A stretch of DNA of 64,000 nucleotides from JAAYBF01 sp963716445 (GCA_963716445.1 OY970313.1:1550001-1614000); one strand, 5' to 3'. Numbered from the stretch's first letter, positions 40,858 to 50,094 are shown. Numbers and translations: made by a program. Notes: a model not told the origin generated them from the sequence alone.

Positions 40858-42225
40858 ATGGCGTCCGCCGCCGCCGGCGAGCGCAGCTACGGGAAGGGCG
40901 CCGCCGTCCTGTCGCTCGGGATCGGCGTGACCGGCCTGATCACCTACGCCTACTTCGCGCTCGCCAGCCACTCGCTCTCCGACTCCGACTACGGCCGGAT
41001 CACGCTGCTCTGGTCGGCCGTCTTCTTCACCGTGTCGGTGCTCTACCGGCCGGTGGAGCAGCTGCTCTCGCGGACGATCGCCGACCGCGACGCGCGCGGC
41101 GTCGCCGGCCGCGACCACCTGCGGGTCGCTGCGACGATCCAGCTGGCGCTCGGCGTCGCGTTCGCGGTCGGCGCGCTCGTTGCGCGCGATCCGTTGCAGA
41201 ACGAGCTGTTCGGTGGGTCGCGGACGCTCTACTGGGTGCTGATCGTGACGGTCCTGGCGTACGCGGTCAGCTACTTCGCGCGCGGGTTCCTCGCCGGCAG
41301 CCACCGCCTCGGCCTCTACGGCGGCCTCGTGCTGATGGAGGCGACCGCGCGCTGCCTGTTCGCGCTGGCGGTCGCCGTCGGCTTCGCCTCCGGGCAGTCG
41401 GTCGTCGCGCTCGGCATCGCGGCCGCCCCGATCGTCTCGCTGGCGGTCGTGCCGTGGGCGCTCGGGCGGCGACTGCCGCCCGCCGTGACGGGCGATCGCG
41501 ACGTCGAGGCCGCGGAGGCACGCGGCATGGACGACGCCGCCGCGGCCGGCGGGACAGGCGGCGATCCGGAGCTCACGCTCGCGCACGGCAGCGGCTTCGC
41601 CGCCGCGGTGCTGCTGATCATGCTGTCGGAGCAGATCTTCCTCAACGCCGGCCCGCTGCTCGTGAGGGCGACCGGCGGAGCCGACGGCGCGGCGCTCGCC
41701 GGCTTCACCTTCAACGTGCTGCTGATCGCCCGCGCGCCGCTGCAGCTGTTCCAGGCGGTCCAGACCTCGATCCTTCCCCACCTCACGCGGCTGCGCGCCC
41801 GAGCCGACAGCGACCCCTTCCGGCGCAGCGTCAACGTGACGCTGCTGGCGATCGCCGGCTTCTCCGGCGCCGTGGCGCTGGTCATGCTCGCCGTCGGGCC
41901 GGTGCTGATGGAGATCGTCTTCGGGGCTCCCGGCCATGCCGGCGACGGCCCGGGCGGCGGTCCCGAGTACGACCGCGCGGGCCTGGTCCTGATCGCGCTC
42001 GGCATGGGCCTCTACCTGGCCGCTGCGACGCTCAACCAGGCGCTGCTGGCGCGGGCGCGGGCGCGGGCGGCCTGCGGCTGCTGGCTGGCCGCCGCGGCCG
42101 GGTTCGTGGTGTTCCTGACGCTGCCGCGCTTCGACGATCGGGTGCTCCAGGTCGAGGTCGGGTACACGGGCGCCGCGCTGCTGCTCTGCTCGCTGCTGTA
42201 CGCGATCTATCGCCGCTCGCACTAG
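40858..42225 (+). CDS. Wzx-like polysaccharide flippase
   Basis: 455 residues, 12-14 membrane helices, MOP/MATE-like fold. Starts immediately at the base after the methyltransferase stop. Typical Wzx pieces: GIGVTGLITYAYFALASHSLSDSDYGRI at the first helix and ILPHLTRLRARADSDPFRRSVNVTLLAIAGFSGAVALVMLAVGPVLMEIVFG in the second half. A polar loop of ~40 residues (VTGDRDVEAAEARGMDD...) splits the two halves. Likely exports the lipid-linked glycan made by its operon partners. Confidence 0.86.
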   Translation: MASAAAGERSYGKGAAVLSLGIGVTGLITYAYFALASHSLSDSDYGRITLLWSAVFFTVSVLYRPVEQLLSRTIADRDARGVAGRDHLRVAATIQLALGVAFAVGALVARDPLQNELFGGSRTLYWVLIVTVLAYAVSYFARGFLAGSHRLGLYGGLVLMEATARCLFALAVAVGFASGQSVVALGIAAAPIVSLAVVPWALGRRLPPAVTGDRDVEAAEARGMDDAAAAGGTGGDPELTLAHGSGFAAAVLLIMLSEQIFLNAGPLLVRATGGADGAALAGFTFNVLLIARAPLQLFQAVQTSILPHLTRLRARADSDPFRRSVNVTLLAIAGFSGAVALVMLAVGPVLMEIVFGAPGHAGDGPGGGPEYDRAGLVLIALGMGLYLAAATLNQALLARARARAACGCWLAAAAGFVVFLTLPRFDDRVLQVEVGYTGAALLLCSLLYAIYRRSH

Positions 42226-42264
42226 CGTTCGGCTCCGGGAACCCGACGCAGGAGGCGGTTCGAG

Positions 42265-42726
42265 ATGGCGCAGCGACCGGAGGTGGGCGAGCAGGCGCCG
42301 GACTTCACGCTCGAGGGCACGCACGGGCGGTTCAGCCTCTCCGACCACCGTGGCGAGCGCGTCGTGCTGCTGTTCTACCCCGGCGACGACACGCCGGTCT
42401 GCACGCGTCAGTTCTGCTCGTACCGCGACGACGCCGAGGCGTTCGCGCAGCTCGGCGCGACGGCCGTCGGGATCTCCGGCAAGGGGGTGGAGTCGAAGCG
42501 GTCGTTCGCCGACAGGTACGGCTTGACCGTCCCGCTGCTGGCCGACCCCGACCATGCCGTCTCGAAGGCCTACGGCGCGTGGTCGCGGGTGCGCGGTACC
42601 AGGCGAGCGGTCGTCATCGTCGACGAGCACGGCGCGATCGGTCATCGCCACGACCACGCGCTCGGGCTCGACTTCCAGACGGTCGACGAGATCCGCGCCG
42701 CGCTGCTCGCGCTGGACCGGCGTTAG
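42265..42726 (+). CDS. bcp: Thioredoxin-dependent peroxiredoxin (BCP type)
   Basis: 153 residues preceded by a strong AGGAGG. Reduces hydrogen peroxide and alkyl peroxides. Fold and motifs: APDFTLEGTHGRFSLSDHRGERVVLLFYPGDDTPVCTRQFCSYRD. The peroxidatic Cys46 (TPVCT) and nearby Cys51 form the 1-Cys/atypical 2-Cys pair found in BCP. The stop TAG overlaps the convergent zinc-ribbon stop (TTAG), so the two genes share bases at their ends. Confidence 0.93.
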   Translation: MAQRPEVGEQAPDFTLEGTHGRFSLSDHRGERVVLLFYPGDDTPVCTRQFCSYRDDAEAFAQLGATAVGISGKGVESKRSFADRYGLTVPLLADPDHAVSKAYGAWSRVRGTRRAVVIVDEHGAIGHRHDHALGLDFQTVDEIRAALLALDRR

Positions 42727-42953
42727 ACCGCCGTGAGCATCGAGCCGCCGCAGTTGCGGCAGCGGACGTTGACCAGGTCGGACATCCGGGCGATCGTGGA
42801 GTGCGAGCCGCAATCGGGGCACTGCGAGCGCAGTTCGAAGCGGGTCAGGCAGTAGACGCAGCGGTAGCGGCCGGGGAGGTTGGTGGCGCGCAGCCACGGC
42901 TCGCTGCACGAGGGGCACGGCGGCCCCAGATCGATCCTGTTCTCTTCCGCCAT
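42723..42953 (-). CDS. Small zinc-ribbon protein
   Basis: 76 residues from ATG 42953. Four CxxC pairs: PPCPSCSEP, YRCVYCLTR, SQCPDCGSH and VRCRNCGGS, enough for two zinc sites. Resembles E. coli YfgJ-like zinc-ribbon proteins and the rubredoxin-type knuckles seen near RNA or ribosome-related genes. No catalytic domain. It follows fmt by 37 nt on the same strand, hence probably expressed with def-fmt. Confidence 0.8.
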   Translation of the reverse strand: MAEENRIDLGPPCPSCSEPWLRATNLPGRYRCVYCLTRFELRSQCPDCGSHSTIARMSDLVNVRCRNCGGSMLTAV

Positions 42954-42990
42954 CGCGGTTGATTCTGGCGCGCCGGCGGACGGGCCCGCG

Positions 42991-43896
42991 TCAGTCGGCC
43001 TCGACCGCCTCCGGATGCCCGCGCAGCCAGGCGGCGGCGGCCATCGGCTTCCCGCCCGCCGGCTGGACCTCGAGCAGCTCGAGCGCACCGCCGCGGGCGC
43101 CGTACAGCAGGCGGCCGTCGCGAAGCGCCAGCGTCCCGGCTGGCGGCGGCTCCGGATCGTCGGCTACGACCGCCCGCCGCACGCCGAGGCGCTCCTGGCC
43201 GGCGGGCTCGACGAAGGCGCCGACGTGCGGGGTGAGGGCGCGCAGGCGGCGGCCGAGGCTCGGGGGATCCAGCTCGGGGTCGAGCAGCCGCTCCTCGCGC
43301 TCGATCTTCGCGGCATAGGTGACGCCCTCGCTCGGCTGCGGCTGCGCGTCGGGGCGCGTGTCGAGCGCCTCCACGAGCAGCTCGCCGCCGAGCCGCGCGA
43401 GCCGGGCCGACAGGCTGCCGTAGTCGTCGTCGGGACCGATCGGCTCCGCCCGCATGAGCTGGACGGGCCCGGCGTCGAGCTCGGCGACCGGCTCCATGAT
43501 CGCGACGCCCGTCCGCTCGTCGCCGGCCTCGATCGCCCGCTCGATCGGCGCCGCTCCGCGCCAGCGCGGCAGCAGCGACGGGTGGACGTTGAGCCATTCG
43601 TGCGCGGCGAGCAGCTCGTCGCCGACGATCGCCCCGTAGGCGCATACGCAGGCCGCACTCGCCTCGGCGGCCGCGATCCGCTCGAGCGACTCGGGGTCGT
43701 TGACCCGTTCCGGCTGGAAGACGTCGATCCCGAGCGCCCGCGCCCGCTCGACGACCGGCGGCGACGACAGCTTGCGGCCACGGCCGCGAGGGCGATCGGG
43801 CCGGCTGACGACGAGCGCCGGCCGGTGGTCGGACGCGGCCAGGCGGTCGAGGACGACCGCCGCGAAGTCCGACGTTCCGAGGTAGACGGTCCGCAC
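42991..43896 (-). CDS. fmt: Methionyl-tRNA formyltransferase
   Basis: Formylates initiator Met-tRNA using 10-formyl-THF. 301 residues from GTG 43896. N-terminal catalytic Rossmann domain: MRTVYLGTSDFAAVVLDRL (read from GTG), VVSRPDRPRGRGRKLSSPPV and the hallmark LNVHPSLLPRWRGAAPIERAI, followed by TGVAIMEPVAELDAGPV. The C-terminal Fmt_C barrel covers the last ~100 residues. Starts 13 nt after def ends, the usual def-fmt pair. Confidence 0.96.
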   Translation of the reverse strand: MRTVYLGTSDFAAVVLDRLAASDHRPALVVSRPDRPRGRGRKLSSPPVVERARALGIDVFQPERVNDPESLERIAAAEASAACVCAYGAIVGDELLAAHEWLNVHPSLLPRWRGAAPIERAIEAGDERTGVAIMEPVAELDAGPVQLMRAEPIGPDDDYGSLSARLARLGGELLVEALDTRPDAQPQPSEGVTYAAKIEREERLLDPELDPPSLGRRLRALTPHVGAFVEPAGQERLGVRRAVVADDPEPPPAGTLALRDGRLLYGARGGALELLEVQPAGGKPMAAAAWLRGHPEAVEAD

Positions 43897-43909
43897 GCGT
43901 GGGCCGCCG

Positions 43910-44527
43910 TCAGGCGGCCTGCTCGGTGCGCTCGCGCTGCTCGCGGTCGCGCAGGGCGCGCATCGCCTCGCGGCGCTCGGCGCGGCTGGTGCGGTCGAGG
44001 ATCAGCACGCCGTCGAGGTGGTCGATCTCGTGCTGGATCACCCGCGCCTCGAGGCCCGACGCCTCGATCAGGCGCGTCTCGCCCTGCTCGTCACGCGCAC
44101 GAACCCGAACGTGGACGGGACGCTCGACCTCGACCTCGATGCCGGGAATCGACAGGCAGCCCTCGTCGGCCGGCTCGCGATCGTCGCTCGACCACTCGAT
44201 CTCCGGGTTCGCCAGCGCGATCACCGGCGCGCCGGGCTCGAGGCGGTAGACCAGCAGCCGCTGCGAGATCCCGAGCTGCGGCGCGGCCAGCCCGACGCCG
44301 AACGCGTCCTGCATCAGCCCGGCCATCCGCGAGACCTGTCCGAGCAGCGAGTCGTCGAAGCGGTCGACCTTGGTGGCGCGACTCTTCAGCACCGGATCGC
44401 CGAGCCGGCGGATGAACGACATCGCGGCGGCTCGGCGGGCGAGCAGCTCGGGATCGACGTCGACCTCACGCTCCTCCTCCACGACGTCGTCGGTCTCCGG
44501 AACCTCGCTGTCGTGCTCGTCCGCCAT
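43910..44527 (-). CDS. def: Peptide deformylase with acidic N-terminal extension
   Basis: Metalloenzyme that removes the formyl group from nascent proteins. 205 residues from ATG 44527. The three PDF motifs are GVGLAAPQLG (77-86), EGCLSIP (122-128, with metal Cys) and QHEIDH (165-170, with both metal His and catalytic Glu). The first ~34 residues (EHDSEVPETDDVVEEEREVDVDPELLA) are an acidic extension not found in standard PDFs. An internal Met36 (MSFIRRLGDPVLK) gives the family-typical start. Co-transcribed with fmt and downstream of priA. Confidence 0.96.
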   Translation of the reverse strand: MADEHDSEVPETDDVVEEEREVDVDPELLARRAAAMSFIRRLGDPVLKSRATKVDRFDDSLLGQVSRMAGLMQDAFGVGLAAPQLGISQRLLVYRLEPGAPVIALANPEIEWSSDDREPADEGCLSIPGIEVEVERPVHVRVRARDEQGETRLIEASGLEARVIQHEIDHLDGVLILDRTSRAERREAMRALRDREQRERTEQAA

Positions 44528-44621
44528 CGGCCCACCGATTGTAGAACGCTTGCGCGAGGAGCACAGGCGAACGGTCCCCACGGGAGGGGCGCAGCCGGAT
44601 CGACCTTTCCGGAGACGCTCC

Positions 44622-46796
44622 CTACTGGGGGTCGACGTCGACGGCGTAGCTGACCGCGCGGTGGGCGCGGTCGGCGGCCGTCGCCTCGACGGCCTCGCGC
44701 ACGGCGACGATCGCCTTCGCGCGGTCACGCGCCTTGACGACGAGCTGAACGCGCTCCCGCCCCTTGAGGCGGAACAGCGGCGCCGGCCCGAGGACCGGGA
44801 CGTCCGCCGCGCGGACCGCCGCCTGGACCTTCGTGGCAGCCGCGGTGGCGGGCTCGGGACTCTCAGACGAGCAGACGACCCGAATCAGCGATCCGTACGG
44901 CGGATAGGAGAGCGCTTCGCGACGACCGAGCTCGGCGTCGAGGAAGCCGTCGGCGTCGTGAGCGGCGGCGAAGCGCAGCGCCGACGCGTCCGGATCGAGC
45001 GCTTGGACGACGACGCGTCCGCCGCGCTCGCCGCGCCCGCTGCGGCCCGCGAGCTGGGCGACCAGCGCGAACGTGCGCTCCTCCGAGCGGAAGTCCGGGA
45101 AGCGCAGCGTCGCGTCGGCGTCGAGCACGACCCCGAGCGTCACGTCCGGGAAGTCGTGTCCCTTCGCGACCATCTGCGTGCCCACCAGCACGCCCGCCTC
45201 CGCCGCGTCGAAGCGCTCCAGCGCCTTCGCGGCTCCGTCGCGGACCGCCGTGTCGGCGTCGAGCCGGACGACCGGCAGCGGGTCGATCAGCCGCTCGAGC
45301 TCCGCCCCGAGCTGCTCCGTGCCGACGCCGTGGCGCGCCAGGGAGACCGACCCGCAGTCCGGACAGGCGTCCGGCACGGCCTCCCGGTGCCCGCAGTGGT
45401 GGCAGGACACCCGCCGCGCCGCCCTGTGCAGGACCAGCGTCACGTCGCAGTTCGGGCACTCCCAGACCCGCCCGCACGAGCCGCAGGTGAGGAAGTTCGA
45501 CCAGCCGCGGCGGTTGAGCAGGACGATCGCCTTCCCTCCGGAGCGGCGCACCGCGTCCAGCGCGTCGCGCGTCCGCTGATGCAGCGGGCCCTCGACGCCC
45601 GCCATCCCGACGACCTCGACCGGCGGCAGGCGGCGCCCGTCGACGCGCTGCGGCAGCCGCACTCGCTCCAATCGCAGCACGCTCTCGGGCCGCGGCGTCG
45701 CGCTGCCGGCGAGCAGCAGCGCTCCTGCGTCGCGCGCGCGCCGCTCGGCGACCGTCCGGGCGTCGTAGCGGGGATCGCCCTCCTGCTTGTACGAGCCGTC
45801 GTGCTCCTCGTCGACGACGATCAGCCCGACGTCCTCGAGCGGCGCGAACACCGCCGACCGCGGACCGACGGCGACCCGCGCCGCGCCGCTGCGCAGCCGC
45901 GACCACTCGTCGTAGCGCTCACGGACGGTCAGCTGCGAGTGCAGCACCGCCACCGTGTCGCCGAAGCGCCTCACGAACCGCCCCGCCGTCTGCGGGGTCA
46001 ACCCGATCTCCGGCACCAGCACGATCGCGCTCTTGCCTCGCGCGAGAATGGCCTCGACGGCCCGCAGGTAGACCTCTGTCTTGCCGCTCCCAGTGACCCC
46101 GTGGAGCAGCACGGGCTCGGGCGTTCCCGGCGCCTGTGCCCGAGCGGCGATCTGCTGCAGCGCGGCGCTCTGGTCGGCCGTTAGCTCGCCGACCTCTCCG
46201 CGCGCGCCGACGCCGCGCACCGTCGGCCGTCGCGGCGCCTCCGCCACCCGCTCGACCGCCACCAGCTCACGGTCCTCGAGCCGCCGCACGCCGGCGTGGT
46301 CGCAGCCGCTGACCCGGGCCAGGTCGCTGACGCGCAGAGGCCCGTCCGCCAGGGCCTCCAGCGCCGCCCGCTGCCGGCTTCCCAGCCGCGTCCCGTTCGC
46401 GAGCGCCGCGCTTCCCGCGTCCGTCAGCGTGGCCGCCAGCGAGTCGCGCGACTTCGTCCGCCGCCCCTTGCCGGTCCCGGTCCCGGGCGGCAACACCAGG
46501 GCCAGGCCGCGTGCCGGGGTCGACACGTACTCCTCGGCGACCCACAGCCCCAAGCGCACCAGCTCGGCGGGAACGCTCGCCTCGAGCGCCTCGATCGGCT
46601 CGGCCAGGCGCTCCGGCGGCAGGTCGCTGCGCTCCGCCACGTCGACCACCACGCCGAGCATTCGCCGCGGGCCGAACGGCACCACCAGCACGCTGCCCAC
46701 CCCCACCCCCTCGGCCAGCAGCTCCGCGCCCATCCGATAGTCGAACGGCCCCCGCAGCGCCCTCGCCGTCGTCAACGGCTCGACCTTCGCGATCAC
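44622..46796 (-). CDS. priA: Primosomal replication restart helicase PriA
   Basis: 3'-5' SF2 helicase that reloads the replisome at repaired forks. 724 residues from GTG 46796. N-terminal 3'-DNA-binding domain (FDYRMGAELLAEGVGVGSVLVVPFGPRRMLGVVV), winged helix, then helicase: VLLHGVTGSGKTEVYL (Walker A 233-240), VLVPEIGLTPQ, VVDEEHDGSYKQ (DEEH 329-332) and GSATPRPES. The zinc cluster insert (TCGSCGRVWECPNCDV ... SCHHCGHREAVPDACPDCGS) has all eight Cys. Motifs V-VI: GTQMVAKGHDFPDVTLGVVL and QLAGRSGRG. This is a full-length, apparently active PriA, unlike the degenerate mycobacterial one. Confidence 0.96.
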   Translation of the reverse strand: MIAKVEPLTTARALRGPFDYRMGAELLAEGVGVGSVLVVPFGPRRMLGVVVDVAERSDLPPERLAEPIEALEASVPAELVRLGLWVAEEYVSTPARGLALVLPPGTGTGKGRRTKSRDSLAATLTDAGSAALANGTRLGSRQRAALEALADGPLRVSDLARVSGCDHAGVRRLEDRELVAVERVAEAPRRPTVRGVGARGEVGELTADQSAALQQIAARAQAPGTPEPVLLHGVTGSGKTEVYLRAVEAILARGKSAIVLVPEIGLTPQTAGRFVRRFGDTVAVLHSQLTVRERYDEWSRLRSGAARVAVGPRSAVFAPLEDVGLIVVDEEHDGSYKQEGDPRYDARTVAERRARDAGALLLAGSATPRPESVLRLERVRLPQRVDGRRLPPVEVVGMAGVEGPLHQRTRDALDAVRRSGGKAIVLLNRRGWSNFLTCGSCGRVWECPNCDVTLVLHRAARRVSCHHCGHREAVPDACPDCGSVSLARHGVGTEQLGAELERLIDPLPVVRLDADTAVRDGAAKALERFDAAEAGVLVGTQMVAKGHDFPDVTLGVVLDADATLRFPDFRSEERTFALVAQLAGRSGRGERGGRVVVQALDPDASALRFAAAHDADGFLDAELGRREALSYPPYGSLIRVVCSSESPEPATAAATKVQAAVRAADVPVLGPAPLFRLKGRERVQLVVKARDRAKAIVAVREAVEATAADRAHRAVSYAVDVDPQ

Positions 46797-46870
46797 CCCG
46801 TCAATCTACGAGGCGGGGCGGGGGACTGGACAGTGCCCAAACCGACTGGGCCGTCTGGCACAATGAGTGC

Positions 46871-47407
46871 ATGACCACGTCGTATCGAAAGCGTTACGGA
46901 ACGGCCGTCAGGTGTGTGCCGGGGCTAGGCAGAATCCCGGTCATGCCGAGGCAGCGCTGGCGAAACGACATACGTGCCGAGCTGCGTGGGATGCGGGGGG
47001 ACTTCGGCGGCGTACGGGACGAGCTACGAGAGATGCGCGGCGACTTCGGAGGCGTACGGGACGAGCTACGAGAGATGCGTGGCGACTTCGGTGAGATGCG
47101 CGCGGAGTTTGGCGAGATGCGAACCGAGTTTGGGGGCGTGCGAAAGGAGCTACGCGAGATGCGCATCGACCTGACGCGCGAGTTCCAGTTGAACCGGGAC
47201 GTCGCGCGCGACGTGAAGGCTGCCGTCAGCCACAACGCAGAAGTCACCGAGCGCTGCATCGAGACCCTCGTCGGCCTGACCGCCGAGAGCAAGGCCTCGC
47301 GCGTCGTCCTCCTCGATCTCTCGGATGAGATCCGCGCTCAGCGGTCAGGCCTCCTCGCCGTCATAGACGAGCTGCGCCGTCGCAATGGCCCGCCCGGGCC
47401 CGACTGA
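46871..47407 (+). CDS. Heptad-repeat coiled-coil protein, unknown function
   Basis: 178 residues, not recognised. After a basic N-terminal ~35 residues it has nine or so 7-residue repeats (about 40-103) of the form R-[GAT]-[DE]-F-G-[GE]-[VM] alternating with R-x-E-L-R-E-M, i.e. a continuous amphipathic coiled coil. A helical C-terminal region (NRDVARDVKAAVSHNAEVTERCIETLVGL, RRRNGPPGPD) follows. No membrane helix or signal peptide. The DNA is less GC-rich than its neighbours and is built from a tandem repeat, both hints of recent or fast evolution. Stands alone between divergent priA and convergent metK. A start at 46943 (MPRQRWRNDI) is possible. Confidence 0.72.
   Translation: MTTSYRKRYGTAVRCVPGLGRIPVMPRQRWRNDIRAELRGMRGDFGGVRDELREMRGDFGGVRDELREMRGDFGEMRAEFGEMRTEFGGVRKELREMRIDLTREFQLNRDVARDVKAAVSHNAEVTERCIETLVGLTAESKASRVVLLDLSDEIRAQRSGLLAVIDELRRRNGPPGPD
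46990..47157 (+). repeat. 42-bp tandem repeats inside the coiled-coil gene
   Basis: Unit of 42 bp beginning GATGCG and containing GACTTCGG...GGGACGAGCTACGAGA. Copies: 46990-47031, 47032-47073 and 47116-47157 (diverged), with two 21-bp half-units at 47074-47094 and 47095-47115. In frame: each 42-bp unit codes two heptads, so copy-number change keeps the frame. Confidence 0.85.
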
Positions 47408-47418
47408 ATCGATCGTCG

Positions 47419-48672
47419 CTAGGCGACCGAGGCGGTCTCGGCGAGACCGGCGGCCTGGCGCAGCGCGTCCGCCTTGTCGGTGCGCTCCCACGTGAACTCG
47501 TCGAGCTCGCGTCCGAAGTGCCCGTAGGCGGCGGTCTTGCGGAAGATCGGGCGGTGGAGGTCGAGCTCGCGCCGGAACGCCGCCGGGCGCAGGTCGAAGT
47601 GCTCGTCGACCAGCTCGGCGATCCGTCCGCGGCCGACGTGCTCGGTGCCGAACGTCTCGACCATCACGGAGACCGGCTTGGCAACGCCGATCGCGTAGGC
47701 GACCTGGACCTCGCAGCGGTCGGCGAGACCGGCGGCGACGACGTTCTTGGCGACCCAGCGAGCGGCGTAGGCGGCCGAGCGGTCGACCTTCGAGGGGTCC
47801 TTGCCGGAGAACGCCCCGCCGCCGTGACGGGCGGCGCCGCCGTAGGTGTCGACGATGATCTTGCGACCCGTGAGGCCGCAGTCGCCCATCGGTCCGCCGA
47901 TCACGAACTTGCCGGTCGGGTTGACGAGGAAGTTGTGGCCGGAGTTGAGCGTCGCGGCGTCATAGGGCACGCCCTCCCGCTCGAGCACCGGGACCACGAC
48001 GTGCTCCCAGAGGTCGGGTTTGATCTGGCTCTGCGAGTCGACGCCCTCGGCGTGCTGGGTAGAGATCAGCACCTTCTCGATCGCGACCGGGCGGCCGTCG
48101 CGGTAGCGCACGGACACCTGGGTCTTGCCGTCCGGTCGCAGGTAGGGCAGCGTGCCGTCGTGGCGGACCTCGGCGAGCCGCTCGGCGAGCCGGTGGGCGA
48201 GCGCGATCGGAGCCGGCATCAGCTCGGGCGTCTCGTTGGTCGCGTAGCCGAACATCATCCCCTGGTCGCCGGCGCCGGCGACGTCGAAGTCGTCCCCGGA
48301 GCCGTCGGCGCGCTTCTCGTAGGCCTGGTCGACGCCCTGGGCGATGTCGGGCGACTGCTTGTCGACAGTGACCATCACGGCGCAGGTGTTGCAGTCAAAG
48401 CCGTACGCGGCGTCGTTGTAGCCGATCTTGTCGACCGCCTTGCGGGCGAGCGTCTGGAAGTCGAGGTCCGCGGTGGTGGAGATCTCGCCGGAGATCACGA
48501 TCAGGCCGGTGTTGACGAGCGTCTCGCAGGCGACGCGGCCGGCGGGATCGGCAGCCAGCACCGCGTCGAGCACGGTGTCGGAGATCTGGTCAGCGATCTT
48601 GTCGGGGTGCCCCTCGGTGACCGACTCCGAGGTGAACAGGAACTCGTTGTCTGCGAAATCGTCGATGCTCAT
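47419..48672 (-). CDS. metK: S-adenosylmethionine synthetase
   Basis: Makes SAM from methionine and ATP. 417 residues. Motifs: FTSESVTEGHPDKIADQISDTVLDA (15-39), GAGDQGMMFGYA, TLNSGHNFLVNPTGKFVIGGPMGDCGLTGRKIIVDTYGG, and GGGAFSGKDPSKVDRSAAYAAR (P-loop-like, catalytic Lys). Full length. It follows der by 61 nt. No SAM riboswitch fits in that space. SAM made here is used by several methyltransferases in the window (TrmD, RsmD and surface-polymer enzymes). Confidence 0.98.
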   Translation of the reverse strand: MSIDDFADNEFLFTSESVTEGHPDKIADQISDTVLDAVLAADPAGRVACETLVNTGLIVISGEISTTADLDFQTLARKAVDKIGYNDAAYGFDCNTCAVMVTVDKQSPDIAQGVDQAYEKRADGSGDDFDVAGAGDQGMMFGYATNETPELMPAPIALAHRLAERLAEVRHDGTLPYLRPDGKTQVSVRYRDGRPVAIEKVLISTQHAEGVDSQSQIKPDLWEHVVVPVLEREGVPYDAATLNSGHNFLVNPTGKFVIGGPMGDCGLTGRKIIVDTYGGAARHGGGAFSGKDPSKVDRSAAYAARWVAKNVVAAGLADRCEVQVAYAIGVAKPVSVMVETFGTEHVGRGRIAELVDEHFDLRPAAFRRELDLHRPIFRKTAAYGHFGRELDEFTWERTDKADALRQAAGLAETASVA

Positions 48673-48733
48673 GGGGAGGGTCTCGGGCTCCGTCGGTCGC
48701 TTCCGAAAGGGTCGGGAAAGGGTACAGAAGCGG

Positions 48734-50047
48734 TCAGCCGCCGCTGCGGCGGCCGGCGGTGGTCTTGATGTCGATCACCAGAGGGACGCCTTGGAGCCCG
48801 AACCGCTCGCGCAGCCGGTTCTCGAGGAAGTAGGCGTAGTCGCGCGTCACGAGCGAGCGGTCGTTGACCTGGAGGGCGAATCGCGGCGGCTTCGTCTCGA
48901 ACTGGGCGAGGTAGTAGAGCTTGAGCCGCTTGCCGCGCTTCGCGGGCGGCTGGCGGGCCGACTGGAGGTCGGCCAGGAAGCGGTTGAGCTCCGGGGTCGG
49001 GATCCGCTGGGCGCTGCGATCGGCGATGTCGAGCGCCTCGGCGACGAGGCGCGTGAGGCCGCGGCCTGTCTTGGCGGACACCGCCATCAGGCGCGGTCGC
49101 TGGCGCAGCTTCTTGTCGACGCGGGCGCGCGTGTGCTCGAGGTCGGTGTCGGTCAGGTCCCACTTGTTGAGCGCGACGACAGTGGCGCAGCGCGTCTTCA
49201 TCGCCAGCTCGGCGATCCGGAAGTCCTCGCTGGTGACGCCCTCGGAGGCGTCGCAGAGCACGACCGCGACGTCGGCGCGCTCGGCGGCCTGCTCCGAGCG
49301 CAGCTGGGCGTAGTAGTCGACGGTTCCGGCGACCTTGGTGCGACGGCGCAGCCCAGCCGTGTCGACGAGGATCACGGGGCGGCCCTCGACCTCGATCCGA
49401 GTGTCGATCGAGTCGCGCGTCGTGCCCGCCATGTCGGCGACGATCACGCGCTCCTCGCCGAGCAGCTTGTTGACGAGCGAGGACTTGCCGACGTTCGGGC
49501 GCCCGATGATCGCCAGGCGGGTGGCCGTCTCCGCCTCGCGCTCCGGGACCTGCTCGAGCGTCGCGGCGATCCGGTCGAGCAAGTCGCCGGTGCCGAGGCC
49601 ATGAGCCGCGGACACGGCGACCGGCTCGCCGAGCCCGAGCCCGAAGAACTCCGCGGCCGCCGCCTGGTGCAGCGCGTCGTCGACCTTGTTGGCGGCGACG
49701 ACGACGGGCACGTCGGCGGCGCGCAGCTCGCGCGCCAGCTCGACGTCGCCCGGACGCATTCCGGCGACGGCGTCGACGACGAAGACGGCGACGTCGGACT
49801 CGGCGAGCGCGCTGCGGGCCTGGCGCTGCACGGCGCGCGCGAGGTCGTCGGTCTCCTCCATGTCGACGCCGCCGGTGTCGACGAGCATGAACCGCCGCCC
49901 GTTCCAGTCCGCCTCGACCTCCTTGCGGTCGCGCGTCACGCCCGCCTGCGGATGCACGACCGCCTCGCGCGTCTCCGACAGGCGGTTGACGAGCGTCGAC
50001 TTGCCGACGTTGGGGTAGCCGACGATCGCGACCTTCGGGACGGACAT
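48734..50047 (-). CDS. der: Ribosome-assembly GTPase Der (EngA)
   Basis: Tandem-GTPase factor for 50S assembly. 437 residues. First G domain: GYPNVGKST (10-18), DTGGVDM and ANKVDD. Second G domain: GRPNVGKSS (182-190), DTAGLRRRTK and LNKWDLTD. C-terminal KH-like domain: KLYYLAQFETKPPRFALQVNDRSLVTRDYAYFLENRLRERFGLQGVPLVIDIK. Actinobacterial Der often has a fused cmk or a long N-terminus; here it is the plain two-G-domain form, with cmk as a separate gene upstream. Confidence 0.97.
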   Translation of the reverse strand: MSVPKVAIVGYPNVGKSTLVNRLSETREAVVHPQAGVTRDRKEVEADWNGRRFMLVDTGGVDMEETDDLARAVQRQARSALAESDVAVFVVDAVAGMRPGDVELARELRAADVPVVVAANKVDDALHQAAAAEFFGLGLGEPVAVSAAHGLGTGDLLDRIAATLEQVPEREAETATRLAIIGRPNVGKSSLVNKLLGEERVIVADMAGTTRDSIDTRIEVEGRPVILVDTAGLRRRTKVAGTVDYYAQLRSEQAAERADVAVVLCDASEGVTSEDFRIAELAMKTRCATVVALNKWDLTDTDLEHTRARVDKKLRQRPRLMAVSAKTGRGLTRLVAEALDIADRSAQRIPTPELNRFLADLQSARQPPAKRGKRLKLYYLAQFETKPPRFALQVNDRSLVTRDYAYFLENRLRERFGLQGVPLVIDIKTTAGRRSGG

Positions 50048-50094
50048 GGCCGCGAGAGGCTACTCGCGGCGACCAGCTGAGCCTGAGCCAGCCG

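Noticed and set aside
46990..47157. CRISPR-like array
   Set aside because: The 42-bp units are directly tandem with no spacers and are in-frame coding sequence.
48673..48733. SAM riboswitch upstream of metK
   Set aside because: Only 61 nt separate der and metK; too short for a known SAM aptamer and no matching helices.
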